A stretch of DNA of 64,000 nucleotides from Thalassospira australica (GCF_000763295.1 NZ_JRJE01000009.1:124001-188000), one strand, 5' to 3'. Numbered from the stretch's first letter, positions 36,270-45,245 are shown. Notes: generated by a model not told the origin, from the letters alone. Made by a program: numbers and translations.

Positions 36270-37100
36270 CTACCACATGGGTTGCATGATCTTCCTGGCT
36301 TGTTCACCCGTGGCGATTTTTCGCCCCATCAAGAACGCTCCATCATGGGTCTGAGTAATGAGCTCAGCATTATGCGAAGCGGGCGATCCGTCAACCCTAA
36401 GGTGATTATTCTCAAATCCGATCCGCGCATGACCGCCCAACCCGGCCCCGGTCAGAATGCAGGCATTTTCAAACGCACCGAAGGCGCACAACATCCATTC
36501 CGAGATATAAATACTCTTGCCAAGAAAGGGCAGCAGGTCGGCGGGTCGGGAAATCTGACCGGCAGTGTAGCGCCCTAGAACGAACAGGACCGGGAACTTT
36601 TCTCCGGGCAGAACGCCGATTTCAACCAAGTGATTGAAACGATCAACGTCGTCAGGCGAATACAAAATGAACTGCGGCAAGATCGCCGCTTCGCGCATGA
36701 AGGCAAAGAATGATTTCAAGGCATTGAGGTCTACGTCGAGTGGCGCCATTTCGCGGATGGCAATTGAAACAGCGTCCGGCACCAGATCACGGATCATGGT
36801 CATCTGGTCTTCGACACTAAACATGCCGACTGCTTCTGAAGTTACCTGCAACAGCATATCCGGCCCGACGGCGGCTTCGACCTCGCTTAGCATTTCGCGA
36901 TAGCGCCCGACATCAAGACTGTGCCTCTGATCATCGTCGCGCACATGCAGATGCATCATGCTGGCACCGGCCGCTTTGCATTTTGCTGCAGTCTCGGCCA
37001 CTTCACGGGGCGTAATCGGAATATTTGGCTGTTCTGTTTTGGTTTTGCGTGCACCATTTGGGGCCGATGCAATCAGAAACGGGGGGTGTTCAAGCGTCAT
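36270..37100 (-). CDS. BKACE family beta-keto acid cleavage enzyme (DUF849)
   Basis: 276 residues. TIM-barrel BKACE marks: PFLIASAPNGARKTK, MMHLHVRDDDQRHSLDVGRYREML (zinc-binding HLHVRD), DAVSIAIREMAPLD, GHARIGFENNHLRVDG. Known family members condense or cleave a beta-keto acid with acetyl-CoA, the type case being 3-keto-5-aminohexanoate cleavage in lysine fermentation; others act on beta-ketoglutarate, dehydrocarnitine and similar compounds. Its ATG overlaps the stop of the aminotransferase as ATGA, so the two are translationally coupled, suggesting the aminotransferase makes its beta-keto substrate. Confidence 0.92.
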   Translation of the reverse strand: MTLEHPPFLIASAPNGARKTKTEQPNIPITPREVAETAAKCKAAGASMMHLHVRDDDQRHSLDVGRYREMLSEVEAAVGPDMLLQVTSEAVGMFSVEDQMTMIRDLVPDAVSIAIREMAPLDVDLNALKSFFAFMREAAILPQFILYSPDDVDRFNHLVEIGVLPGEKFPVLFVLGRYTAGQISRPADLLPFLGKSIYISEWMLCAFGAFENACILTGAGLGGHARIGFENNHLRVDGSPASHNAELITQTHDGAFLMGRKIATGEQARKIMQPMW

Positions 37101-38476
37101 TGCGCAATCCCTTCGGCCTCAAAGACATCATCCAGTGCATTGGCAAACAGATCAACGATCTTGGCAATATCGTCGTCCGTCACGATAAAGGCGGGTGCAA
37201 ACAGAACATGATCGCCGCGCACACCGTCAATCGTGCCGCCCATCGGATAAGCCATCAAACCACGGGCAAAAGCCGCCTTTTTGATTTTCGCGTTGATTTT
37301 AAGAGCCGGGTCAAACGGCTCTTTGGTTTCGCGGTTCGCCACCAGCTCCACCCCCCGGAAAAGTCCACGCCCGCGAATATCACCCACAAACGGGTGCTGC
37401 CCCAGCCTTGCCTGTAGCCCATCAACAAGGTTTTCCCCTTGTTTGACCACATTGGCCAAAAGGTTGCGGTCCCTGATCGCACGCTGGGTCGCGAGTGCAG
37501 CTGCACAGGCTGTCGCATGTCCCTGATAGGTATGGCCGTGCTGGAAAAAGCCCGATCCATTTGCAATGGCGTCATTGACTTTTTTCGATACCAAGACTGC
37601 ACCAATCGGCTGATACCCCGCCCCAAGCCCCTTGGCGATGGTTTGCAAGTCGCCCGAAATGCCTTCCTGCTCAATCGCATGCAAAGTCCCGGTTCGCCCC
37701 ATGCCACACATGACCTCATCAAGGATCAGCAGCACACCATATTGATCACATATCTCGCGAATGCGTTTGAAGTATCCCGGCACCGGGGCAAGGGCACCTG
37801 CCGTTGCACCGACTACCGGCTCGGCAACAAAGGCGGCAACATTGCCTGCGCCGAGTTCAAGAATGGCAGCTTCCAGTTCATTGGCCACGCGCAGGCCGTA
37901 TTCTTCGGCAGTTTCATCGCTTCGTTGATCGCGATAGGGATAGACAGGGGAAATGTGGCTTGCCGTAATCAGCAGTGGTTCAAACTGTTTGCGCCGCCAC
38001 ATATTCCCGCCAACCGACAGGGCACCAAGCGTATTGCCGTGATAGGACTGACGGCGGGCAATGACGTATTTACGGTCCGGTTCGCCGATTTCCAGAAAAT
38101 ACTGACGCGCCATCTTAAGGGCAGCTTCGATCGCCTCCGACCCGCCGGACACAAAATAGACCTTATCAATGCCATCTGGTGCGGTTGCGACCAGTTCGTC
38201 TGCCAGTTCTTCCATCGCATCGGACGAGAAAAAGCCAGAATGCGCATAGGCAACTTGATCAATCTGGGCATGCATCGCCGCCCGGACATCCGGATCAGAA
38301 TGCCCCAAACAGGACACCGCTGCACCACCACAGGCATCAAGGTAACTTTTGCCATTCTGGTCAAAGATATAGATGCCCTCGCCCTTAATCGCCCGCGGGG
38401 GGATAGCAGTACTGGTACGGTGCAGGACGTGCGTACCTGCATTTGGGACAGTCGCTGTGCTTGACGCCTTGGTCAT
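37097..38476 (-). CDS. Class III PLP-dependent aminotransferase
   Basis: 459 residues. Fold type I, class III: YFVSGGSEAIEAALKMARQYF, QSYHGNTLGALSVGG, LILDEVMCGMGRTG (PLP-pyridine Asp) and TIAKGLGAGYQPIGAV with the PLP lysine near residue 282. Class III enzymes act on omega- and beta-amino groups. The neighbours (RpiR regulator two bases upstream, BKACE overlapping) suggest a beta- or omega-amino acid, perhaps beta-alanine-like or beta-aminobutyrate-like. That is inference; pyruvate is the commonest acceptor in related enzymes. Confidence 0.93.
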   Translation of the reverse strand: MTKASSTATVPNAGTHVLHRTSTAIPPRAIKGEGIYIFDQNGKSYLDACGGAAVSCLGHSDPDVRAAMHAQIDQVAYAHSGFFSSDAMEELADELVATAPDGIDKVYFVSGGSEAIEAALKMARQYFLEIGEPDRKYVIARRQSYHGNTLGALSVGGNMWRRKQFEPLLITASHISPVYPYRDQRSDETAEEYGLRVANELEAAILELGAGNVAAFVAEPVVGATAGALAPVPGYFKRIREICDQYGVLLILDEVMCGMGRTGTLHAIEQEGISGDLQTIAKGLGAGYQPIGAVLVSKKVNDAIANGSGFFQHGHTYQGHATACAAALATQRAIRDRNLLANVVKQGENLVDGLQARLGQHPFVGDIRGRGLFRGVELVANRETKEPFDPALKINAKIKKAAFARGLMAYPMGGTIDGVRGDHVLFAPAFIVTDDDIAKIVDLFANALDDVFEAEGIAQ

Positions 38477-38478
38477 GG

Positions 38479-39375
38479 TCAGGAATTCCGTGTGGGGCTT
38501 TTTTCTTCGAGATATGTATCGAAGCGTGCCAGTTGTTCTTCTGCAGCGGCAATCCGCTGCAGCGTCTTTTCGCCGCCACGTGCGACCAGCAGGGCAACGA
38601 GTGCCTGCATAACAGACAAGGCGGCCGTAAAGCTTTGGAAAAAGGATTGCGATGTGTCGCGAACCACCAGTTTCGCCATGGCATCAAGCGCAATCGGTGA
38701 CACATCAGAATCACTGATGGCGATAACCGGGCAATTCTGACTGCGCGCGAAATCAACCGCGCGAACGGTATCACGGATATAGGGTCTGGCCCCAAGTGCG
38801 ATCAGAACGTCACGTCGGCCAATGCCACGCAACTCATCGCCAAATGCGCCAGAATGACCATCGACCAAAACACCATTGTCGCAAAACAGACGATAGGCAT
38901 AGGCAAATTGATAAGCCGCCGGATAAGCAGCCCCTCGCCCGACGATGAAGACGTGCCGCGCATTTTCAACCGCCTTGCAGGCAGAGATCATCTGGGCAAC
39001 AACTTCGGGGCTGAAAGCAGCGCTGATATTGTCAATCTCTGTGCGGGCGATGCTTTCAAGGAGATGCTCATCCCGGTTTGCATCGTTTTCAGTTCGCTGG
39101 GTTTCACGCGCACGCTGGGCGTAACTTGCTGGCTGATCAAGCAACCGGTTCTGATAATGCCCTCGAAATTCCTGCCAGGTATCGACACCAATAGCAGTCA
39201 TAAGGCGCGTTATCGTGCTTGGCGGCACACCTGCCGCCCGGGCCACAGCACGCATCGAGCGCAAGGCCACGTCACTTGGATGATCGAGAATATAACGCGC
39301 GGCCTTTTGCATCTGCGGACTAAGCTTGGCGTAGTCCGTGATCAGTTTTTCACGAAGATCAGAATGCACACCCAT
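38479..39375 (-). CDS. MurR/RpiR family transcriptional regulator
   Basis: 298 residues. The N-terminal helix-turn-helix has KAARYILDHPSDVALRSMRAVARAAGVPPSTITRLMTAIG. The C-terminal SIS domain has HVFIVGRGAAYPAAYQFAYAYRLFCDNG and DVLIALGARPYIRDTV, a fold that usually binds phosphosugars, though members in amino acid and other catabolic operons are known. It is the first gene of the operon with the aminotransferase and BKACE, two bases apart, so it probably controls them and itself. ATG 39375 is preferred to TTG 39378; the ribosome site is weak. Palindromes upstream match RpiR-type operators. Confidence 0.93.
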   Translation of the reverse strand: MGVHSDLREKLITDYAKLSPQMQKAARYILDHPSDVALRSMRAVARAAGVPPSTITRLMTAIGVDTWQEFRGHYQNRLLDQPASYAQRARETQRTENDANRDEHLLESIARTEIDNISAAFSPEVVAQMISACKAVENARHVFIVGRGAAYPAAYQFAYAYRLFCDNGVLVDGHSGAFGDELRGIGRRDVLIALGARPYIRDTVRAVDFARSQNCPVIAISDSDVSPIALDAMAKLVVRDTSQSFFQSFTAALSVMQALVALLVARGGEKTLQRIAAAEEQLARFDTYLEEKSPTRNS

Positions 39376-39442
39376 CAAGCCGCCACCGTTATCCAGAAGT
39401 GATTATCAATTACGACACAGATCAAGGAAGATCGCAACATAC

Positions 39443-39477
39443 GTTTTAAATTTAAAACAAGTGAAACATTTGTTTCA
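39443..39477. promoter_or_regulatory. Twin palindromes upstream of rpiR: candidate operators
   Basis: Two perfect 16-base palindromes sit side by side: GTTTTAAATTTAAAAC (39443-39458) and TGAAACATTTGTTTCA (39462-39477), centres 19 bases apart. A further half-site TTTGTTTCA follows at about 39482. TGAAA-n-TTTCA symmetry is the kind of site known for MurR/RpiR regulators. They lie 68-102 bases before the rpiR start, where the leftward promoter should be. Confidence 0.65.
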
Positions 39478-39651
39478 GTCTTTTGTTTCATATCTAAGGG
39501 TCAGGCTTGGGCCATGGCCGCTAAAAATCATGGACTTATTAGAAAAAACTGCAAAAATAAGCAGGTTCGAATATGAAGCTCTAACGTTTCATGTCAGAGA
39601 CAAAAATGTGCCTCTTGGTGGAATGCCCGGCACCGAATCGGTGGATGGCGA

Positions 39652-40740
39652 ATGGAAACAAAGATCATTGATTCCCTGAAGCAAGCGCAGGCGGGGATTG
39701 CGCTTTTTGATGCTGACGAACAGATTGTCTTTGCCAATCCCGCTTGGGAACAATTGATCTCTGGTGTCTCTGAAGAAGACCTGATCTTCAATGAAACAGA
39801 ACTCCCCGATGGCGGCATGATTTCGGTTTGCTTTGTCAAACCACAGACACCGCAGGCAAAGCAGCACGATCTTGGTGATTCTGCGAACACCCCCAAGACC
39901 GGTACCGTGATCATTGCTGATGACAGCGAAAGCAACCGCATGGTCGCCCGGCGCATTCTTCAGGCCGAAGGGTATGGCATTGTCGAGGCAAGCAACGGCC
40001 AAACCGTTCTGAATATGCTTAAACGCGGTGTGACTGCTGATCTGATCCTGATGGATGTTGAGATGCCCGATATGGACGGGCTGCATACCACGCGCCGTAT
40101 CCGCCATATGAATGGCCCGGTTTCGCGCACCCCGATTATTGCCCTTTCAGCGCATCAGTCGCGGGACTGGAACATCATCGCCCGACAATCGGGCGTGGAT
40201 GACTTCATCAACAAACCGATCCAGCGGCAAAAACTGATTGATACGATGGAAGAACTGATCACCCGACGGCCGGGTGTATCAGATGGCGCCCCTGACACCC
40301 CCACGGCCCCGAAACGCAGAAAAAGTGCGCGAATCGGGCGACCACACCGACCAGAATCCCTGACAGGCCCTGTTCTTGATGTTCGCATTCTTGAACAACT
40401 TTACACCGATGCCGGAGATGAGGGGGCAGGATGTGGCATTGAAATTTTTATCAATGAAACGGAAACCCGCCTGGTCAAAATCGACAAGGCCCTGTCCGAA
40501 GATGATCTGACAACGGTCCGCAATGAAGTCCATGCGCTTAAAAGCACATCGGGTACCTTTGGTCTGCGCCAACTCTCGGAACTGTGTGAAACCACACAAA
40601 CCGTATTTGAAGACAACAATCCTGATGAAAATCGCCTGCTGTCTCTGTCCCGTCAGGTTGTCCAGTTGGCCCCCACTGCGCTGACGGCACTCAACCTGTA
40701 TCGGCGATCACGCGATATCGGCAGTGCCCCTCACGCTTGA
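39652..40740 (+). CDS. Receiver-Hpt phosphorelay protein with partial PAS
   Basis: 362 residues. An N-terminal PAS fragment (GIALFDADEQIVFANPAWEQLISG, about residues 14-40) is too short for a full PAS fold. A receiver follows (VIIADDSESNRMV, phospho-Asp in LILMDVEMPDMDG near residue 125, Lys in FINKPIQ). A linker with PKRRKSARIGRPHRP precedes the C-terminal Hpt domain with His in HALKSTSGTFGLRQLSELCE near residue 295. No kinase or DNA-binding domain. It would be a phosphate shuttle for an orphan hybrid kinase. Its last 33 bases overlap the 3' end of the leftward asnB-like gene. Confidence 0.88.
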   Translation: METKIIDSLKQAQAGIALFDADEQIVFANPAWEQLISGVSEEDLIFNETELPDGGMISVCFVKPQTPQAKQHDLGDSANTPKTGTVIIADDSESNRMVARRILQAEGYGIVEASNGQTVLNMLKRGVTADLILMDVEMPDMDGLHTTRRIRHMNGPVSRTPIIALSAHQSRDWNIIARQSGVDDFINKPIQRQKLIDTMEELITRRPGVSDGAPDTPTAPKRRKSARIGRPHRPESLTGPVLDVRILEQLYTDAGDEGAGCGIEIFINETETRLVKIDKALSEDDLTTVRNEVHALKSTSGTFGLRQLSELCETTQTVFEDNNPDENRLLSLSRQVVQLAPTALTALNLYRRSRDIGSAPHA

Positions 40741-42615
40741 CCGTCCATTGCGGCTAAAAACCCCATCGTCACATTCCTTATCCAGTCCCAGCCATACTTG
40801 CCAGACCATCAACGCCCAGACTGTCAAAGCCATATCCAGATCATGGCCGGAAACAGCACGCCGCCAATAACCGGCCTTAACGTTACGTGACGCTGGGATG
40901 TCCTTAAAAACGACATCAAGGATGCGATCCTCATCGCCCCACAGATAATTGGCTACTCCTGACACCCAGTCTGCCACTGGCGGATTAAACCCGATTTTGC
41001 GGTTGTGCGCATGACCGGGCGGAAGATATGGCGCGATGGCGTTGCGCCATATTGTTTTTGCTCCGTTCTTCAGGTGCGCATGAGGTGAAATCAACGCCGC
41101 TTCTCGCACAACTTCATGTGCCAACAGCGGCAATCGATATTCGACACCAAAAGCCATGCCACAGCGATCCGACATCAAAAGCTGATTGCCGGGCAAGATC
41201 ACATCGCGATCAAATGCCATCATAGCCCCTTGCAAACCAATGCTGTCGTCGCTGCCATATGCGGTCAGAGATAATTTGTTTGTAAGTTCCGGAATGGCAC
41301 ACCGGTTGTTCCAGTATGCGAATGCATGGTCCACCTCCCCGCATCCACCAGACAGGAACCTTTTCATCCCCCGGTGGTTTGTGTGCGGTACCCACTCGGC
41401 TAAGCATTGCCTGAGCGGTGCCGGGACATATCGCCAATAGTTTTCAAACAGCTGCCCAGCCCGATAGCGTGGATAACCGCCAAACAACTCATCCCCGCCA
41501 TCTCCCGACAAACATACCCTGACATGCGCACTCACCGCTTTGGCAAGCCGCCGCATCAAAACAATCGACGGATTGGCAAAGGGGGCACCGACACTGCGCA
41601 AGGAATGGCAAAGTTCATCGTGAATTTCTGCAGGTGTTCGCGGCGCTGGAACAACATGCAGCTTCTGCCCAAAATGATCGCACAGCTTTTGTGCTGCATC
41701 TGTTTCATCAATGGCAGGATCATCAAACCCCATCACAAATGCTGCCGGAAGTTGATCCCCCCGTTCGCGGGCCAGATCACATGCCAAGGCAAAAACACCG
41801 GCACTATCCACCCCGCCAGAGACCAAACATCCAACCCCGCAATCCGCATCCATTGCATCTGCAACCGATTGCCGAACAGCTTGCAACAACGCATTGGCCG
41901 ATGCCTTTTGTTCCTGCCCATCTTGCCGCACTTTTGCAGGATGGCGGATTTGGTCACCGGTGATTTTACCGCCTTGCCAACATAACACCTTACCTGGCGT
42001 CATAAGCGTCACCCCCTCAACGCCAGTTTGGGGGGCAGGGACAAACAGATGCGCCAGGTAATCTGCCTTGATGGCATCATCGCGTTTAAGCGTTTGAATT
42101 TCAGATAGCGCAGCCATCTCGGAGGCAAAGGCAATATGCCCGTTTGGTCGCGACATGACATAAAGTGGTTTGATGCCAAGAGGATCACGGGCAAGCCACA
42201 AACAGGATTCTTCATCATCCCAAAAAGCCAACGCATATTGCCCGGACAAATCCTTCAGTACTTTGGCAACATCCCCACCACGGCGCACCACACACGCAAG
42301 CAAGTGCAAGACAAGCTCCGCATCACTGTCGGTCGTAACCGTCAGGCCATTTTGCCGCGCCTTGGCAATTTGGTGCCGGTGTCCGGCGATATAGCCATTA
42401 AAGACCAACACAAAACGCCCATCCGTTGTCGCCAAAGGTTGGTTTGCGCTTTCACTGGGGTCTGTTGTCGCAAGACGTGCGCAGCCAAGGGTGACCCCAT
42501 CATCAGGGGCTGCCCAAACACCTGTCCCGTCAGGCCCGCGATGGACAAGCTGATGCAACATTGGGGCGACAGCAATTTGATCATCTGGTTCTGTTGCGCC
42601 CGCAATGCCACACAT
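40708..42615 (-). CDS. Asparagine synthetase (glutamine-hydrolysing) family protein
   Basis: 635 residues. The glutaminase domain begins MCGIAGATEP with the nucleophile Cys2; HRGPDGTG, FNGYIAGHRHQI and LSGQYALAFWD follow. The synthetase domain has VSGGVDSAGVFAL and CLSGDGGDELFGGYPRYR. It would convert aspartate and glutamine to asparagine; in gene-poor context a role in glycan amidation is equally possible. Contrast the Ser2 homologue at 6174-7934. An RHH-type protein is encoded 17 bases upstream. Its last 33 bases overlap, in the opposite direction, a REC-Hpt gene. Confidence 0.92.
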   Translation of the reverse strand: MCGIAGATEPDDQIAVAPMLHQLVHRGPDGTGVWAAPDDGVTLGCARLATTDPSESANQPLATTDGRFVLVFNGYIAGHRHQIAKARQNGLTVTTDSDAELVLHLLACVVRRGGDVAKVLKDLSGQYALAFWDDEESCLWLARDPLGIKPLYVMSRPNGHIAFASEMAALSEIQTLKRDDAIKADYLAHLFVPAPQTGVEGVTLMTPGKVLCWQGGKITGDQIRHPAKVRQDGQEQKASANALLQAVRQSVADAMDADCGVGCLVSGGVDSAGVFALACDLARERGDQLPAAFVMGFDDPAIDETDAAQKLCDHFGQKLHVVPAPRTPAEIHDELCHSLRSVGAPFANPSIVLMRRLAKAVSAHVRVCLSGDGGDELFGGYPRYRAGQLFENYWRYVPAPLRQCLAEWVPHTNHRGMKRFLSGGCGEVDHAFAYWNNRCAIPELTNKLSLTAYGSDDSIGLQGAMMAFDRDVILPGNQLLMSDRCGMAFGVEYRLPLLAHEVVREAALISPHAHLKNGAKTIWRNAIAPYLPPGHAHNRKIGFNPPVADWVSGVANYLWGDEDRILDVVFKDIPASRNVKAGYWRRAVSGHDLDMALTVWALMVWQVWLGLDKECDDGVFSRNGRSSVRGTADIA

Positions 42616-42632
42616 GATTTTCAGCCACCATC

Positions 42633-42893
42633 TTAGATGTCATTTGGTTTTGAGGACGCTGTGTCATGATCAGCAACCACCAAACGTGCCTGGAGGTCGC
42701 GCAAGACATAAAGGCGCAGCGCACTCGACAGGTTGCCGTCACGTTCCGAATCAATTTCGACAACCAGTTCGGCCAACGTCATCTCGCGTCGCTCTGCGAT
42801 GGCAAGCAGTTCTTCCCAAAACGCATCTTCAAGCGAGAAACTGGTACGGTGGCCGGCGATTGTAACGGATCTTTTACGAACGGCATCTTCCAT
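42633..42893 (-). CDS. RHH_4 ribbon-helix-helix protein
   Basis: About 86 residues. KRSVTIAGHRTSFSLEDAFWEELLAIAERREMTLAELVVEID, then NLSSALRLYVLRDL, is the alphaproteobacterial RHH_4 family, a small putative DNA-binding fold of the Arc/MetJ type. ATG 42893 is the first ATG before the conserved domain; no clear ribosome site is visible. It is in the same transcript as the asnB-like gene that follows. Target DNA is unknown. Confidence 0.87.
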   Translation of the reverse strand: MEDAVRKRSVTIAGHRTSFSLEDAFWEELLAIAERREMTLAELVVEIDSERDGNLSSALRLYVLRDLQARLVVADHDTASSKPNDI

Positions 42894-43037
42894 TGGTGTT
42901 AAGGGTCCAAACTCATTTACTTGATCGACCCGGTCTCCCGGTTTTGTGCGGATATGCAGAACAAAATCTGCAGGATGCCCACAATCTTTCAAGATTTTGC
43001 GACGACATAGGCCTGCAAATCCGGTGGATCCACGGGA

Positions 43038-43132
43038 CAATTGATATGAGAAAAAGCCTCTGTGTCAAACCCCTTGACGGGGGCCCATCAAGGCCTGCGG
43101 GCCTTTCCTTGCCTTTTCTCTCATATCAGTTG
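43038..43132. repeat. 95-base imperfect palindromic element
   Basis: The left arm (43038-43056, CAATTGATATGAG then AAAAG) pairs with the right arm (43113-43132, CTTTTCTCTCATATCAGTTG) apart from a two-base offset and one G-T pair. The interior is GC-rich and partly symmetrical (CCCTTGACGGGGGCCC and AAGGCCTGCGGGCCTT). It lies alone between the RHH gene and the metallophosphoesterase gene. It may be a REP/MITE-like element or a long structured leader of the rightward gene. Confidence 0.6.
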
Positions 43133-43231
43133 CCGGATCGGTTATGTGAATGAGCTTGGACACTAAGCCTTTAACTTCAGCGCAAAAACGACCATGATTT
43201 CAAAAGCTTTCCGTCATGATAGGGCATCTAT

Positions 43232-44011
43232 ATGAAATTCATACATCTTTCCGACCTTCATATTCTCGCCAGAAACGATGTTTCACGCTATCCCGATGCG
43301 ACGGCAACGTTGCGCAAGGTGATTGACGAAGTGAACACCTATCACGCGGATGCTGAAATCTGCATCATCACCGGCGACATCACCCATCATGGCAAAGCTG
43401 ATCAGTATGAACAGGCGGTCGATATTCTGTCTGACCTTGTCATTCCTTATCTGATCATTCCAGGCAATCATGATGTGCGTGAAGCGTTTCGCGATGCCTT
43501 TCCAACCACCGAAACCGACGCCAATGGCTTTGTCAATTTCGGGCAAACATTTGATGGCGTGCGCTTTGTCATGATGGACAGCATCGTGCCCGGCCATCAT
43601 CACGGAACATTATGCGAGAAACGCCTTGATTGGCTGCGCGATGAATTGACCTCGTATAAGGAAACACCGACATTCCTGTTTATGCACCATCCGCCGTTTG
43701 AAATGGGCTTACCGTTCATGGATACCATCCGGCTTGATGTCGAAGACGAACTGGGCGAGATCATCTCTGCCAACCCACAGATCAAGCACCTGTTCTTTGG
43801 TCATCTGCATCGACCGGCAACGGGCACATGGCTTGGCGTACCATTTGTTCTGGGCAATAGCACCCAGTCCGGAGAGCCGCTTGATTTCCGTCACGAAAAG
43901 GAACAAGAGCTTGAAGACCCCAACCCGCTTGGACCAGGCTATGGCATTGCCTTTTGCGATACCAAGGGTGGGCTTCGGTATCACTTCAACTTCGTGAAGT
44001 TTGATATGTAA
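43232..44011 (+). CDS. Metallophosphoesterase, CpdA-like (class III cyclic nucleotide phosphodiesterase type)
   Basis: 259 residues. The calcineurin-like two-metal motifs are all present: FIHLSDLHIL, ITGDITHHG, IPGNHDVREAF, FMHHPPFEM and FFGHLHRP. Length and order fit the CpdA/PdeM class that hydrolyses 3',5'-cAMP or related phosphodiesters in the cytoplasm. An upstream palindromic element separates it from the RHH gene. It ends five bases before the stop of the opposing queG. Confidence 0.88.
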   Translation: MKFIHLSDLHILARNDVSRYPDATATLRKVIDEVNTYHADAEICIITGDITHHGKADQYEQAVDILSDLVIPYLIIPGNHDVREAFRDAFPTTETDANGFVNFGQTFDGVRFVMMDSIVPGHHHGTLCEKRLDWLRDELTSYKETPTFLFMHHPPFEMGLPFMDTIRLDVEDELGEIISANPQIKHLFFGHLHRPATGTWLGVPFVLGNSTQSGEPLDFRHEKEQELEDPNPLGPGYGIAFCDTKGGLRYHFNFVKFDM

Positions 44012-44016
44012 ACGGG

Positions 44017-45171
44017 TCAGACCGTTTGCGCGGCATAATCCCATTCATCACGGACCAAGGCATCTTCTTCCTGCCGGGAATAACGCACCTGAAGCACTGA
44101 AAATGCCGCGTCATCAAGCAATTGCGACAACGCCCAGACAGCAGTTCCCCGAACAACCGGGCTTTTGTCGCCAAGCAGCACCTCGATGCGTGTCGCAAGG
44201 TGTGGTGCCCCACTATTACCGGCCGCGATCAGCACATTGCGCAGGAACTTTGCCCGCCCGATCCGCTTGATCGGTGATCCGGTAAAGAAAGCCCGGAATT
44301 CCGCATCATCCAGTTCGAGGAAATCGGCCAACCTTGGCGCTGTCAATTCAGCACGCGGGATAAAGGCCAGTTCCTCAGTGCGGCTGGCGAACTTGTTCCA
44401 CGGACAGACCGATAAACAATCGTCACAGCCATAAATGCGATTGCCCATGGGTTTACGAAATTCGTGGGGAATAAGCCCGTCATGTTCGATTGTCAGGTAA
44501 CTGATGCATTTGCGTGCATCAAGTTTATAGGGTTCGGGAAACGCATCCGTCGGACAAGCCGACAGACATTTCGAGCACGACCCGCAATGGTCTATTTCCG
44601 GGGCTGCCTCGGTCAGCTTCAGGGTCGTAAAAACCTCGCCCAGAAACAGCCAACTGCCAAATTCACGGGACACAAGGTTGGTGTGTTTTCCCTGCCAACC
44701 AACACCAGATGCCTGCCCCAACGGTTTTTCCAGTACCGGGGCGGTATCGACAAACACCTTTACCTGTTCTGCCCCGCCAGATTGTTCAACAATCCATCGG
44801 GCCAACTGTTTCAGACGCTTCTTGATCAGGTCGTGATAATCCCTGTTTTTGGCATAGACCGAGATCATTGCCCTGTCGGGATGATCAAGTAACGCCATCG
44901 GGTTTTCTGCCGGGCCATAATTGCTGCCCAGAACAATCACCGACTTGACATCAGGCCACAGCATTTCGGGATCACGGCGGCGCGGCAGACGTTCGGGATC
45001 ATTCATCCACGCCATTGATCCGTATTCACCACCGGCAACAAATTCATCAAGCCGTTTTTGGTTGCGCGGATCAATTTTCGGGCGCGCCACACCACAGACA
45101 TCAAAGCCGATTTCACGGGCTTTGGCCTGAAGCATCTCAAACGTGATTGCATCTGGCGTTTTGGCTGTCAT
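44017..45171 (-). CDS. queG: Epoxyqueuosine reductase
   Basis: About 384 residues. QueG reduces epoxyqueuosine in tRNA to queuosine using cobalamin and two [4Fe-4S] clusters. The cluster motifs are CGSCSKCLSACPTDAFPEP and CDDCLSVCPWNKFA; the cobalamin-region VFVDTAPVLEKPLGQASGVGWQGKHTNLV has the conserved Asp. A C-terminal HEAT-like helical pair follows. ATG 45171 starts the conserved region (FEMLQAKAREIGFDVCGVARP). It is apart from the other queuosine genes, with the fec-like operon between. Confidence 0.95.
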   Translation of the reverse strand: MTAKTPDAITFEMLQAKAREIGFDVCGVARPKIDPRNQKRLDEFVAGGEYGSMAWMNDPERLPRRRDPEMLWPDVKSVIVLGSNYGPAENPMALLDHPDRAMISVYAKNRDYHDLIKKRLKQLARWIVEQSGGAEQVKVFVDTAPVLEKPLGQASGVGWQGKHTNLVSREFGSWLFLGEVFTTLKLTEAAPEIDHCGSCSKCLSACPTDAFPEPYKLDARKCISYLTIEHDGLIPHEFRKPMGNRIYGCDDCLSVCPWNKFASRTEELAFIPRAELTAPRLADFLELDDAEFRAFFTGSPIKRIGRAKFLRNVLIAAGNSGAPHLATRIEVLLGDKSPVVRGTAVWALSQLLDDAAFSVLQVRYSRQEEDALVRDEWDYAAQTV

Positions 45172-45245
45172 GGCACTGATCAGGCTTGTTTGCGTTTTCT
45201 GCCGTTCTCTCTGGTGCCTTATATAGTTTTCCGTCCAAAACGCAA

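Noticed and set aside
37439-38464. A 341-residue plus-strand frame opposite the aminotransferase.
   Set aside because: Antisense shadow of a class III aminotransferase with all motifs in place.
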